The notes: generated by a model not told the origin, from the letters alone. A DNA stretch of 64,000 nt from Streptomyces longwoodensis (GCF_001514125.1 NZ_KQ948559.1:46542-110541); one strand, 5' to 3'. Positions 7,617 through 16,584 are shown, counted from the stretch's first letter. Numbers and translations are program-made.

Positions 7617-8156
7617 ATGCGTATCTGTGTCTTCCTCTCCGCCGCCGACCTCGACGACCGCTACACCGGCCCCGCGCGCGAGTTCGCCGAACTGCTCGGC
7701 AAGGGCGGCCACACGCTCGTGTGGGGCGGGTCCGACGTGGGGCTGATGAAGGTGGTCGCGGACGGCGTGCAGCAGGCGGGCGGGCGGCTGTGCGGGGTCT
7801 CGGTGGAGTTCCTGTCCGCGCGGGTCCGCCCGGGCGTCGACGACATGGTGGTCGCCAAGGACCTCGCCGAGCGCAAGCGGCTGCTGCTGGAGAAGGCGGA
7901 CGCCGTGGTGATCATGGTGGGCGGCACGGGCACCCTCGACGAGGCCACCGAGATCCTGGAGCTGAAGAAGCACGGGCACACCGACAAGCCGGTCGTGCTG
8001 CTGAACACCGCGGGCTTCTACGACGGGCTCAAGGAGCAGTTCCGGCGCATGGACGAGGAGGGCTTCCTGCCGCGTCCGCTGACCGACCTGGTGTTCTTCG
8101 CGGAGGAGCCGGTGGGGGCGCTGGCCTACCTGGAGGAGAGCCAGGGCGTCGTCTGA
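7617..8156 (+). CDS. LOG-family protein (TIGR00730, cytokinin riboside monophosphate phosphoribohydrolase-like)
   Basis: A 179-residue Rossmann-type protein of the LOG/lysine-decarboxylase-like family. The two hallmark motifs are present in slightly altered form: Trp-Gly-Gly-Ser-Asp-Val-Gly-Leu-Met near residue 40, and Gly-Gly-Thr-Gly-Thr-Leu-Asp-Glu near residue 101 (usual Pro-Gly-Gly-x-Gly-Thr-x-x-Glu). Family members cleave the N-glycosidic bond of cytokinin nucleotides or AMP; older annotations as lysine decarboxylase are wrong. In Streptomyces the true substrate is unclear. The ATG has no Shine-Dalgarno and a -10 box close by. Confidence 0.88.
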   Translation: MRICVFLSAADLDDRYTGPAREFAELLGKGGHTLVWGGSDVGLMKVVADGVQQAGGRLCGVSVEFLSARVRPGVDDMVVAKDLAERKRLLLEKADAVVIMVGGTGTLDEATEILELKKHGHTDKPVVLLNTAGFYDGLKEQFRRMDEEGFLPRPLTDLVFFAEEPVGALAYLEESQGVV

Positions 8157-8182
8157 TCCGGGGAGGGTGCGAGCATGGCGGC

Positions 8183-8872
8183 ATGGCTACACATGTGATC
8201 ACCGGGGCCGGCTCCGGCATCGGCGCGGCCGTCGCCCGCCGCCTGCACGCGCGCGGGGACGACCTCGTGCTGCACGCCCGCGACGCGGGACGCGCGAAGG
8301 AGCTGGCGGCACAGTTCCCCGGCGCGCGCACCCTGGTCGGGGACCTCGCCGACCCCGACCGGCTGAGCTGGGCGTTCTCCCACCAGGCGCTGCCCGACCG
8401 GGTCGACTCGCTGCTGCACGTCGCGGGCGTGGTCGACCTCGGCCCGGTCGGCGAGCTGACCCCGAAGTCCTGGCGCCACCAGCTGAACGTCAACCTGATC
8501 GCGCCCGCCGAGCTCACCCGCCACTTCCTGCCCCAGCTGCGGGCGAGCCGCGGCCACGTGCTGTTCGTGAACTCCGGGGCGGGCCTGCGGGCGAGCGCCG
8601 ACTGGTCGGCGTACGCGGCCTCCAAGCACGGCCTGAAGGCCCTCGCCGACTCCCTGCGCCAGGAGGAGCACGACCACGGCGTCCGGGTCACCTCCGTCTA
8701 CCCCGGGCGCACGGCCAGCCCCATGCAGGCCAAGGTCCACCAGCAGGAGGGCAAGCCCTACGACGCGTCCGCGTGGATCGACCCCGAGTCGGTCGCCACG
8801 ACGGTCCTGATGGCGCTGGACCTGCCCCGGGACGCCGAGGTCAACGACCTGACGGTCCGTCCGGGCGCCTGA
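8183..8872 (+). CDS. Short-chain dehydrogenase/reductase (SDR)
   Basis: A 229-residue classical SDR. The nucleotide-binding Thr-Gly-Ala-Gly-Ser-Gly-Ile-Gly is at residues 7-14 and the catalytic Tyr-x-x-x-Lys appears as Ser-Ala-Tyr-Ala-Ala-Ser-Lys near residue 140, with a Ser in Val-Asn-Ser-Gly-Ala upstream of it. His-Ala-Arg-Asp after the second strand suggests NADP preference. The substrate is unknown. It starts 26 bases after the LOG-family gene, so probably co-transcribed. Confidence 0.88.
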   Translation: MATHVITGAGSGIGAAVARRLHARGDDLVLHARDAGRAKELAAQFPGARTLVGDLADPDRLSWAFSHQALPDRVDSLLHVAGVVDLGPVGELTPKSWRHQLNVNLIAPAELTRHFLPQLRASRGHVLFVNSGAGLRASADWSAYAASKHGLKALADSLRQEEHDHGVRVTSVYPGRTASPMQAKVHQQEGKPYDASAWIDPESVATTVLMALDLPRDAEVNDLTVRPGA

Positions 8873-8944
8873 CCGCCGCCGCGTCGCCCCGCCCCGTCGC
8901 CCCCGGCCAGGGCCCGGCCGGGGGACCGGCCGGGCCGGGTTACG

Positions 8945-8950
8945 TAGGCT
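8945..8950 (+). promoter_or_regulatory. -10 element TAGGCT, leaderless start
   Basis: TAGGCT ends 6 bases before the GTG at 8957, the classic Streptomyces leaderless arrangement. The GTG has only a short G run in front of it. Confidence 0.45.
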
Positions 8951-8956
8951 GCCGGG

Positions 8957-9964
8957 GTGAGCAACGACACTGAGTTCCGCTTCGGGCCCGCCACCGGCGT
9001 CGGCTCCCTGCCCGGCGGCGACGCCAGGGAGGCCGCCAAGACCGTCACCGGGTCCTTCGAGGACTTCCCGCACCTCGCCGAACTGCCCGCCCGCGGCCCC
9101 GGCGCCGACATGATCGGCCGCACCGCCGGACTGCTCGTCGAGCTCTACGCACGCGTGGAGCCCAGCGGGTGGCGGATCGGTGACCGGCCGGGACGCGACA
9201 CCCGGCGGGCCAGGTCCTGGCTGGTGGAGGACCTGGACGCGCTGGAGGAGTTCACCCAGGGCTACGAGGGCGCGCTCAAGGTGCAGGCCGTCGGGCCCTG
9301 GACGCTCGCCGCGAACCTGGAGCTCAAGAACGGCGAGGCCGCGCTCTCCGACCCCGGGGCCTGCCGCGACCTCGCCGGGTCCCTCGCCGAGGGCCTGCGC
9401 ACGCACCTGGCCGAGGTCGCCCGCCGCGTCCCCGGCGCCCGGCTCGTGCTCCAGCTCGACGAGCCCTCCCTCACCGCCGTGCTGCGCGGACAGGTGCGCA
9501 CCGCCAGCGGCTACCGCACCCACCGCGCCGTCGACCGGCAGGTCGTCGAGGCCACCCTGCGGGACGTCGTCGGGGTGCACGCGGACGGGCCCGTGGTGGT
9601 GCACTCCTGCGCGCCGGACGTGCCGTTCGCCCTGCTGCGCCGGGCCGGCGCGGCCGGCGTGTCGTTCGACGCCTCCCTGCTCACCGAGCGTGACGACGAC
9701 GCGATCGGTGAGGCCGTCGAGGCCGGCACCGCGCTGTTCGCCGGTGTCGTACCCGCCGTGGACGGTCCATTGTCGGACCCTGCCGGTAGCGTCATGGGTG
9801 TCAGGACGCTGGGGCGCAGGCTGGGGCTGCGGCCGGAGCTTCTCGCACGGGTCGTCACGGTCACTCCGGCGTGCGGCCTCGCGGGCGCTTCGCCCGCGTA
9901 CGCCCGCCGGGCCCTCGCCCACTGCGTCCGGGCGGCGAGATCCCTCGCGGACAACCCAGAGTAA
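8957..9964 (+). CDS. MetE C-terminal-like (cobalamin-independent methionine synthase family) protein
   Basis: A 335-residue protein matching only the catalytic C-terminal half of MetE, so about half the length of full MetE (roughly 760 residues). Visible zinc-site segments are His-Ser-Cys in Val-Val-His-Ser-Cys-Ala-Pro (near residue 217) and the C-terminal Thr-Pro-Ala-Cys-Gly-Leu-Ala-Gly. The early Gly-Val-Gly-Ser-Leu-Pro-Gly matches the family. Such core-MetE proteins may use other methyl donors than folate; the reaction here is not certain. It lies directly upstream of ligA, 15 bases apart, and probably shares its transcript. Confidence 0.82.
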   Translation: MSNDTEFRFGPATGVGSLPGGDAREAAKTVTGSFEDFPHLAELPARGPGADMIGRTAGLLVELYARVEPSGWRIGDRPGRDTRRARSWLVEDLDALEEFTQGYEGALKVQAVGPWTLAANLELKNGEAALSDPGACRDLAGSLAEGLRTHLAEVARRVPGARLVLQLDEPSLTAVLRGQVRTASGYRTHRAVDRQVVEATLRDVVGVHADGPVVVHSCAPDVPFALLRRAGAAGVSFDASLLTERDDDAIGEAVEAGTALFAGVVPAVDGPLSDPAGSVMGVRTLGRRLGLRPELLARVVTVTPACGLAGASPAYARRALAHCVRAARSLADNPE

Positions 9965-9979
9965 CGGGAGGACAACACG

Positions 9980-12172
9980 GTGGCCGGCGACAAGCAAGCG
10001 GAGACGACGGTGCCCGCCGAGGCGCGGGAGCGGCACGCCCAGCTCGCTGAGCAGATCGAGGAGCACCGCTTCCGTTACTACGTGAAGGACGCTCCCGTCA
10101 TCAGCGACGCCGAGTTCGACCGCCTGCTGCGGTCCCTGGAGGCGCTGGAGGAGGAGCACCCCGAACTGCGCACGCCCGACTCGCCCACCCAGAAGGTGTC
10201 GGGCGCGTACGCCACGGACTTCACCGCCGTCCAGCACCGCGAGCGCATGCTCTCGCTGGACAACGCCTTCGACGACCTGGAGCTCGCGGCCTGGGCCGAG
10301 CGGGTCCACAAGGACGTCGGCACCTCCGCGTACCACTTCCTGTGCGAGCTGAAGGTCGACGGCCTCGCGGTCAACCTCACCTACGAGAACGGCCGGCTCA
10401 CGCGCGCGGCGACCCGCGGCGACGGCCGCACGGGCGAGGACATCACGCCCAACGTGCGCACCATTGCCGAGATCCCCGACCGCCTCCACGGCGACGGCGT
10501 CCCCACGCTCGTGGAGATCCGCGGCGAGGTCTACTTCCCGATGGAGAAGTTCGAGGAGCTCAACGCCCGGCTGGTCGAGGCGGGCGACAAGCCCTTCGCC
10601 AACCCCCGCAACGCGGCGGCCGGTTCGCTGCGCCAGAAGGACCCGCGCGTCACCGCCACCCGCCCGTTGCACATGGTGGTCCACGGCATCGGCGCCCTGG
10701 AGGGCTTCGAGGGCATGACCCGCCTGTCCGAGGCGTACGACCTGCTCAAGGAGTGGGGCCTGCCCACCTCCCCGCACAACCGGGTGGTCGACGACCTCGA
10801 CGGCGTACGGGAGTTCATCGCGTACTACGGCGAGAACCGCCACTCCGTGGAGCACGAGATCGACGGCGTCGTCGTCAAGCTCGACGAGATCCGCCTGCAG
10901 GGCCGCCTCGGCTCCACGGCCCGCGCCCCGCGCTGGGCCATCGCGTACAAGTACGCGCCCGAGGAGGTCAACACCAAGCTGGTCAACATCCGCGTGGGCG
11001 TGGGCCGTACGGGCCGGATCACGCCGTACGCGCAGGTGGAGCCGGTCACGGTGGCCGGCTCGGAGGTCGAGTTCGCCACCCTGCACAACCAGGACGTCGT
11101 CAAGGCCAAGGGCGTGCTGATCGGCGACACCGTGGTGCTGCGCAAGGCCGGTGACGTCATCCCGGAGATCCTCGGCCCCGTCGTCGACCTGCGCGACGGC
11201 AGCGAGCGCCCGTTCGTGATGCCCTCCGAGTGCCCCGAGTGCGGGACGCCGCTGCGGCCGATGAAGGAGGCGGACGTCGACCTGCGCTGCCCCAACGCGC
11301 GCGGCTGCCCCGCCCAGTTGCGCGAGCGCCTGTTCTACCTCGGCGGCCGCAGGGCCCTGGACATCGAGCACTTCGGCTACGTCGCCGCCGCCGCGCTCAC
11401 CGCGCCCCTGGAGCCCGCCGAGCCGCCGCTGAAGGACGAGGGCGACCTGTTCGACCTGACCGCCGAGCAGTTGCTGCCCATCAAGGCGTACGTCCTCGAC
11501 CAGGACAGCGGGCTGCCCAAGCGCGACCCGAAGACCGGCGAGGAGAAGATCGTCACGGTCTTCGCCAACCAGCAGGGCGAGCTCAAGAAGAACGCGCTTG
11601 CCATGCTGGACAACATCGCGGCGGCCAAGGAGCGCCCGCTCGCCCGGGTGCTCACCGGCCTGTCGATCCGTCACGTCGGACCGGTCGCCGCCGAGGCGCT
11701 GGCCCGTGAGTTCCGCTCGGTCGACCGCATCCAGCAGGCGAGCGAGGAGGAGCTGGCGGGCACCGAGGGCGTGGGTCCCACCATCGCCGCCTCGCTCAAG
11801 GAGTGGTTCGCCGAGGAGTGGCACCAGGAGATCCTGCGCAAGTGGAAGGCCGCCGGAGTGCGCCTCGAGGACGAGGCCACCGCCGAGGACGAGGGGCCCC
11901 GTCCCCTGGAAGGGCTCACGGTCGTCGTCACCGGCACGCTGGAGCACTTCACCCGCGACGGAGCCAAGGAGGCCCTGCAGGGCCGCGGCGCGAAGGTGAC
12001 CGGTTCGGTGTCGAAGAAGACCGCGTTCGTCGTGGTGGGTGACAGCCCCGGGTCGAAGTACGACAAGGCCGTGCAGCTCAAGGTGCCCGTGCTGGACGAG
12101 GACGGCTTCGTCGTCCTGCTGGAGCAGGGGCCCGAGGCGGCGGCCGGGGTGGCGCTCCCGACCGAGGAATAG
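9980..12172 (+). CDS. ligA: NAD-dependent DNA ligase LigA
   Basis: The 730-residue replicative ligase that seals nicks with NAD as adenylate donor. Domains in order: Ia with the Tyr-Tyr motif near residue 33; adenylation domain with Lys125 in Glu-Leu-Lys-Val-Asp-Gly; OB fold; four-cysteine zinc finger starting Cys-Pro-Glu-Cys-Gly-Thr-Pro near residue 414; helix-hairpin-helix region; and a BRCT domain from about residue 640. A short acidic/Pro-rich insert is seen after the zinc finger, where Streptomyces ligases vary. The GTG start follows GGGAGGA at the usual distance. Essential gene by knowledge of the family. Confidence 0.97.
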   Translation: MAGDKQAETTVPAEARERHAQLAEQIEEHRFRYYVKDAPVISDAEFDRLLRSLEALEEEHPELRTPDSPTQKVSGAYATDFTAVQHRERMLSLDNAFDDLELAAWAERVHKDVGTSAYHFLCELKVDGLAVNLTYENGRLTRAATRGDGRTGEDITPNVRTIAEIPDRLHGDGVPTLVEIRGEVYFPMEKFEELNARLVEAGDKPFANPRNAAAGSLRQKDPRVTATRPLHMVVHGIGALEGFEGMTRLSEAYDLLKEWGLPTSPHNRVVDDLDGVREFIAYYGENRHSVEHEIDGVVVKLDEIRLQGRLGSTARAPRWAIAYKYAPEEVNTKLVNIRVGVGRTGRITPYAQVEPVTVAGSEVEFATLHNQDVVKAKGVLIGDTVVLRKAGDVIPEILGPVVDLRDGSERPFVMPSECPECGTPLRPMKEADVDLRCPNARGCPAQLRERLFYLGGRRALDIEHFGYVAAAALTAPLEPAEPPLKDEGDLFDLTAEQLLPIKAYVLDQDSGLPKRDPKTGEEKIVTVFANQQGELKKNALAMLDNIAAAKERPLARVLTGLSIRHVGPVAAEALAREFRSVDRIQQASEEELAGTEGVGPTIAASLKEWFAEEWHQEILRKWKAAGVRLEDEATAEDEGPRPLEGLTVVVTGTLEHFTRDGAKEALQGRGAKVTGSVSKKTAFVVVGDSPGSKYDKAVQLKVPVLDEDGFVVLLEQGPEAAAGVALPTEE

Positions 12173-12180
12173 CGGTTGAA

Positions 12181-12220
12181 GGCCACCCGATCAGCGCATA
12201 TCAGATGTATACGGGTGGCC
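12181..12220 (+). terminator. Hairpin after ligA
   Basis: GGCCACCCG (12181-12189) pairs perfectly with CGGGTGGCC (12212-12220) across an AT-richer 22-base loop. No U tract follows, as is common for Streptomyces terminators. Confidence 0.5.
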
Positions 12221-12432
12221 CGGGCGCATTCGGGCAACCGTCGGCGACCGCTGCCCGTGGAAGCCTTCCGCGGCCTACTGTTGAGATGTGCGCCTGCCGG
12301 GCCCCATTGCGGTCGGGGCATCCCCGCGCTCGCGAAGCGCAGGGGAAAGGGTTCTCCCACGCGGCGCCGTGGATGGTTCGTCGGGCATCGGGCCGCGGGG
12401 CGTGGGCACCGCCGGCTGTGAGAGGGACGGGA

Positions 12433-14748
12433 ATGGAACCGACCGAGAGCGCCGCGACGCACGCGCGGCTGCCCTGGCTCCGGACGGCCGGCGCCCGGTG
12501 GGCGGACCGCTGGTCGGCCCGGCCGGGCCGGCGTCCCGGCGGCCCCGGGCACCCCGCCGGGCGGCCCACGACCGGCGCTTCGCCGTCGGCGTCGTCGGGC
12601 GCGCCGTCCGGGTCGTCCGCGTCGTCGGCCACTGCGGCGTCCACCGTCACGGACGCCCGCCGTCGCGCCCTGCTGCCCGTGCTCCCGGTCTCCCTCGGAC
12701 TGCCCGGCGCCGACACCGAACGCCACCCGTCCCGGCCCGCGCTGCCCGCCGCCGTGGTCGCGGCGGCCGGCTTCGCCCTCGGCGCCGGTTTCTACCGCGC
12801 CTTCACCGGCGACCACGCGCTGTTCCCGTCCGGGACGACCGGCTGGTCGCTGGCCCTGCTCAGCGGCGTCATCGTCGGCCACCTGGTGATGCTCGGCCGC
12901 GCCCGCTGGTGGGGCGGCACCGGCTCCGGGGCCGCCCTCACCCTGTCCGTGCTGCTGCTGTACGGCTGGGTGCCCGCCGGCATGGTCAGCCTCACCGTCG
13001 TCGTCCTGGTCGGCGTGGCCCGGCGCCACCGCTGGCGGCAGGGCGTCCTGCAGGGCGCGGTGGACATCCTCGGCATCGGCGCCGGCGCCCTGCTGCTGGC
13101 CGCCTGCGGACGCGTGCCGTCCGTCGAGAACCCCTGGGACCCCGGCACCTGGACCCTCTACACGGCACCCCAGGTCATCCTGGTGGCCGTCGCCTACCTC
13201 GCCGTCACCCGCGTGCTGCTGTGGTACCTGCACGCGCCGCGCGGGGGACTGCCCACCGTCGCCCGCACCGCCCTGGTCCGGCAGGGCCTGGTCGCCGTCG
13301 CCCTGCTCGGCATCGCCCCGCTGGTGTGCGTGGTGGCCGTCGCCAAGCCGATCCTGCTGCCGCTGTTCGCCATCCCGCTGATCGCCCTCGACTCCACGCT
13401 GTGGATCGCCCGGGCCCGCGCCGAGGAGCAGCTGCGCGACCCGCTGACCGGACTGCCCAACCGGCAGTGGCTGCTGGAGCGCATCTGGACCGCCCTCGAC
13501 GACGCCGAGCGCATCGGCGCCCGCGCCGCGCTCATGCTGATCGACCTCGACCGGTTCCGCTCCGTCAACGACACGCTGGGCCACCTCGCCGGGGACCGGC
13601 TGCTGCTGCAGACGGCCGACCGGCTGCGGGTGGCGCTGCCGCGCGGCGCGGAGGTCGCCCGGCTCGGCGGGGACGAGTTCGCCGTCTTACTGCCCGTCGC
13701 CGACTCCACGACGTCCGCGACCCGCGTCGCGCGCGCCCTGGTGTCGGCGCTCAGCTCCCCGCTCGACCTCGACGGGCTCACCCTCGTGCTGGAGGCCAGT
13801 GCGGGGGTCGCCGTGTTCCCGGACCACGCGCTCGACGCGGAGGGCCTGCTGCGCCGGGCGGACGTGGCGATGTACCAGGCCAAGCGGGACCGCACCGGCG
13901 TGGAGGTGTACGAGTCGAAGCGGGACTCCAACACCCCGGACCGGCTGGGGCTGCTGGGCGATCTGCGCCGGGCCCTGGACGCCCACGAGGTGGAGTTGCA
14001 CTACCAGCCGAAGGTGCGCTTCGACGGCCAGGTGGCCGGTCTGGAGGCCCTGGTGCGGTGGGTCCACCCGGAGCGCGGGAAGGTGCCCCCGGACGAGTTC
14101 ATAGCGATCGCCGAGTCCTCCGGGCTGATGCCCCACCTGACGGAGTACGTCCTGGAGACCGCGCTCGCGCAGGTGGCCCGGTGGCGGGAGCAGCAGCTGT
14201 TCGTGCCGGTCGCGGTGAACGTCTCGCCGCGGGACGTGCACACGCCGGGGTTCGCGGGCTCGGTGGCCGCCCGACTGGCCCGGCACGGGGTGCCGGCGGG
14301 CTCGCTCCAGCTGGAGATCACCGAGCACGTGCTGCTGGAGGACCCGCAGCGGGCCGCGGACACGCTGAACGCGCTGACCGGGCACGGCGTGAAGATGTCC
14401 CTGGACGACTTCGGCACCGGCTACTCCTCGCTGGTGCACCTGCGGCGGCTGCCGGTCAGCGAGCTGAAGATCGACCGGTCGTTCGTGGCGCGGCTGGCCG
14501 TGGACGCCGAGGACGCCGAGATCGTGCGGTGCACGGTCGACCTGGCCCACTCGCTGGGCCTGCTCGTCGTCGCGGAGGGCGTCGAGGACGACGAGACGTG
14601 GGAGCGGCTCCGCGACCTGGGCTGTGACGCGGTGCAGGGCTGGCTGGTCGCCGCGGCGATGCCGCCCGAGGAGATGACCGCGTGGCTGCTGGCCCGCGGC
14701 TCCCGCGGCTGGCAGCGCCCCCGGGCGGCCCTGCCGGCCGCCGAGTAG
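12433..14748 (+). CDS. rmdB: Membrane GGDEF-EAL cyclic-di-GMP protein (probable RmdB orthologue)
   Basis: A 771-residue c-di-GMP enzyme. After a Pro/Ser/Gly-rich N-terminus of about 90 residues come several membrane segments (about 95-320), then a GGDEF domain with intact Gly-Gly-Asp-Glu-Phe at 412-416 and an EAL domain with intact Glu-Ala-Leu at 538-540, Asp-Asp-Phe-Gly-Thr-Gly-Tyr, and a Lys-Ile-Asp in the usual place. Both catalytic motifs look active. Position next to ligA and architecture match S. coelicolor RmdB, a phosphodiesterase affecting aerial development (from memory). The codon for Leu419, three residues after GGDEF, is TTA (13687-13689), which makes translation depend on the bldA tRNA. 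The ATG follows GAGGGACGGGA. Confidence 0.88.
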   Translation: MEPTESAATHARLPWLRTAGARWADRWSARPGRRPGGPGHPAGRPTTGASPSASSGAPSGSSASSATAASTVTDARRRALLPVLPVSLGLPGADTERHPSRPALPAAVVAAAGFALGAGFYRAFTGDHALFPSGTTGWSLALLSGVIVGHLVMLGRARWWGGTGSGAALTLSVLLLYGWVPAGMVSLTVVVLVGVARRHRWRQGVLQGAVDILGIGAGALLLAACGRVPSVENPWDPGTWTLYTAPQVILVAVAYLAVTRVLLWYLHAPRGGLPTVARTALVRQGLVAVALLGIAPLVCVVAVAKPILLPLFAIPLIALDSTLWIARARAEEQLRDPLTGLPNRQWLLERIWTALDDAERIGARAALMLIDLDRFRSVNDTLGHLAGDRLLLQTADRLRVALPRGAEVARLGGDEFAVLLPVADSTTSATRVARALVSALSSPLDLDGLTLVLEASAGVAVFPDHALDAEGLLRRADVAMYQAKRDRTGVEVYESKRDSNTPDRLGLLGDLRRALDAHEVELHYQPKVRFDGQVAGLEALVRWVHPERGKVPPDEFIAIAESSGLMPHLTEYVLETALAQVARWREQQLFVPVAVNVSPRDVHTPGFAGSVAARLARHGVPAGSLQLEITEHVLLEDPQRAADTLNALTGHGVKMSLDDFGTGYSSLVHLRRLPVSELKIDRSFVARLAVDAEDAEIVRCTVDLAHSLGLLVVAEGVEDDETWERLRDLGCDAVQGWLVAAAMPPEEMTAWLLARGSRGWQRPRAALPAAE

Positions 14749-14969
14749 CCCGCCGGGCGGACTCTTCGCGGGCCGCTGAGCAGCCCTCCGGGCGGACTCT
14801 TCGTCGGCCGCAGAGCAGCCCCCGGGCGGACCCTTCGCGGACCGCCCCTCGGACTTTCCTGCCGGGCGCACCCCCTCGAACCCCCGGGCACCCCCGGCCC
14901 CTCCCCGGCTCTCCTCCCCGGGCGCCCCGGCCCCCTCCCTGGGCGCCCGGCCCCCTCCCCGGGCGCCCC

Positions 14970-15554
14970 TCAGACCCTCCCCGCCGTGAAGTGGCCGATC
15001 AGCAGGTCCAGTCGGCGGGCGTGGCCGGCCTCCGGGAGGCGGGCGCTGCGCATCAGGGTGACCAGGCCGTGCAGGCTCGCCCAGAACGTCTCCGTGAGCA
15101 GCGGGACGTCGTCGCCGTCGGCGGCGACGGGCTCCACGGCCCGCACCAGCTCCCCGAACGCCTCCTGCAGCGGCGCCGGCGCCTCGGGCGTCGCGAACGG
15201 CAGGTCCACGGCGTGGGTGAACATCGCGTCGTACAGTGCGGGCCGCCGCCGGCCGAACGCCGTGTACGCGCTCCCGACCGCCGCCAGCCGCGCCCGCGCC
15301 CCCGAGGCGGCCTCCCGCGCGGTGCGCAGCTCGACCGCGAGTTCGGCGCAGCCCTCCACCGCGACCGCCGCCATGATCGCGTCCTTGCCCTTGAAGTGGC
15401 TGTAGAGGACCGGCTGGCTGTACTCGATCTCGGCCGCCAGGCGCCGTGTGGTCACCGCGTCCCAGCCCTCGGCCTCGGCCAGTTCGCGGGCGGCCGTGAC
15501 GATCAGCCGCTCCCGCTCCGCTCGTTCGCGCTCCCGGCGCGTCTGGATCGACAT
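14970..15554 (-). CDS. TetR-family regulator
   Basis: A 194-residue TetR-type repressor. The HTH covers about residues 15-62, with Arg-Arg-Leu-Ala-Ala-Glu-Ile-Glu-Tyr-Ser-Gln-Pro-Val-Leu-Tyr-Ser-His-Phe as recognition region; the C-terminal part has the TetR_C pattern seen with WHG-type domains. It diverges from a DUF4267 gene and a cupin gene. Three near-identical palindromes lie in the gap, the first only 10 bases from its start codon, so autoregulation and control of the divergent pair are very likely. The ligand is unknown. Confidence 0.87.
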   Translation of the reverse strand: MSIQTRRERERAERERLIVTAARELAEAEGWDAVTTRRLAAEIEYSQPVLYSHFKGKDAIMAAVAVEGCAELAVELRTAREAASGARARLAAVGSAYTAFGRRRPALYDAMFTHAVDLPFATPEAPAPLQEAFGELVRAVEPVAADGDDVPLLTETFWASLHGLVTLMRSARLPEAGHARRLDLLIGHFTAGRV

Positions 15555-15563
15555 GCTCCTGAT

Positions 15564-15630
15564 TCTAGCAACGCTAGACAACCTGTCGACGCTCGTGCTA
15601 GCTTCGCTACAACGGCTAGCGCCGCTAGCC
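15564..15630. promoter_or_regulatory. Triple CTAGC-N3-GCTAG operator array
   Basis: Three dyads of one design stand in the TetR/DUF4267 gap: TCTAGC-AAC-GCTAGA at 15564-15578 (perfect), CTAGC-TTC-GCTAC at 15598-15610 (one mismatch) and GGCTAGC-GCC-GCTAGCC at 15614-15630 (perfect). CTAG is rare in such GC-rich DNA, so the clustering is not chance. Inferred to be binding sites of the adjacent TetR protein. Confidence 0.75.
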
Positions 15631-15650
15631 AAACGTACTAGGGGGCTCCC

Positions 15651-16022
15651 ATGACCGTCACCGCCTACACCCTGGCCGTCCTGCTCGACCTGTTCTGCCT
15701 GTTCCTGGGCTACCGCTTCTGGTTCCAGCCGACCCCCGCCGCCGCGGGCTACGGCGTGCCGGCCGACGCGCACGGCGACGCGGGGGCCTACCTGTCCGTC
15801 AAGGGGCTGCGCGACGGCACCCTCGGGCTGGTGGGCCTGGCGCTGCTGGCCTTCGCCGGGGTCCGTGCGGAGGCCTGGTTCATGGTCTGCGTCGCGCTGA
15901 TCCCGCTCGTCGACACGGTGATCGTCCTGCGGCACGGCGGGCCGAAGGCCGTCGCGTTCGGGATCCACTGCGCCACCGCGGTCGTTGTCCTGGTCAGCGC
16001 GGCCCTGCTGTTCGCCGTCTGA
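15651..16022 (+). CDS. DUF4267-type small membrane protein
   Basis: A 123-residue membrane protein with four predicted helices (about residues 5-24, 57-72, 78-93 and 101-121). The segment Tyr-Leu-Ser-Val-Lys-Gly-Leu-Arg-Asp-Gly between helices 1 and 2 fits DUF4267. Function unknown. The ATG follows GGGGG at a suitable distance. It is the first gene downstream of the CTAGC operators and is followed 52 bases later by a cupin gene, so the two are probably induced together when the TetR protein binds its ligand. Confidence 0.8.
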   Translation: MTVTAYTLAVLLDLFCLFLGYRFWFQPTPAAAGYGVPADAHGDAGAYLSVKGLRDGTLGLVGLALLAFAGVRAEAWFMVCVALIPLVDTVIVLRHGGPKAVAFGIHCATAVVVLVSAALLFAV

Positions 16023-16074
16023 CCGCGTCCACCGCGGGCCACCGGGCCCGCCCGCCCACCGGGGGAACCGAACG

Positions 16075-16584
16075 ATGTCGCTGTTCGTGCCGAGGTTCGA
16101 CGAGACCGTCCTGGTCCGTGACGCCGGGGCCGAGGTGGTCGGGGGCGACCCCGTCGCCGTACGGCTGCTGGCCGACAGCAGCGCCACCGGCGGCGCGCTG
16201 TCCACGGTGCGCGTGACCCTCGCGGAGGGCGCCGACGGTGCGAAACCGCACGTGCACCACCGCTCCGCCGAGATGTTCTACGTCCTCGACGGCACCGCCG
16301 AGGTCCTGTCCGGCGACGACGTCGTCACCGCCGGGCGCGGCGACCTGATCGTCGTCCCGCCGGACCGCCCGCACGCCTTCGCCGCGGCCCCCGGCGCCCC
16401 GCTGGACCTGCTCGTCGTGATCACGCCGGGCGTGGAGCGCTTCGCCTACTTCCGCCACCTGCAGCGCATCCGCCTGGGCGAGCTCACCCCGGAGAGCCTG
16501 CTGGAGGTCCAGGAGCTGTACGACAACCACTTCCTGAGCAGCCCCGCCTGGGACACCCGGCACCGGCCCGGCGAAACCGTTTAA
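16075..16584 (+). CDS. Cupin-domain protein
   Basis: A 169-residue single-domain cupin. Motif 1 is His-Val-His-His-Arg-Ser-Ala-Glu-Met-Phe-Tyr-Val-Leu-Asp-Gly around residue 60; motif 2 is Gly-Asp-Leu-Ile-Val-Val-Pro-Pro-Asp-Arg-Pro-His-Ala-Phe around residue 95. Three His and one Glu for a metal are present. The reaction is unknown; small cupins include dioxygenases, isomerases and binding proteins. RBS GGGGGAA lies before the ATG. It appears to share a TetR-controlled transcript with the DUF4267 gene. Confidence 0.82.
   Translation: MSLFVPRFDETVLVRDAGAEVVGGDPVAVRLLADSSATGGALSTVRVTLAEGADGAKPHVHHRSAEMFYVLDGTAEVLSGDDVVTAGRGDLIVVPPDRPHAFAAAPGAPLDLLVVITPGVERFAYFRHLQRIRLGELTPESLLEVQELYDNHFLSSPAWDTRHRPGETV

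Noticed and set aside
8126..11947. Very long open frame on the minus strand opposite the SDR, MetE-like and ligA genes
   Set aside because: It is a by-product of third-position GC bias. The plus-strand genes have clear motifs, and the reverse frame shows only repetitive Gly, Val, Arg and Leu with no domain.
12173..12432. Possible extension of the RmdB-like protein upstream to 12205
   Set aside because: The added residues are unlike family members, and the region holds the ligA terminator; the ATG at 12433 has a good ribosome site.
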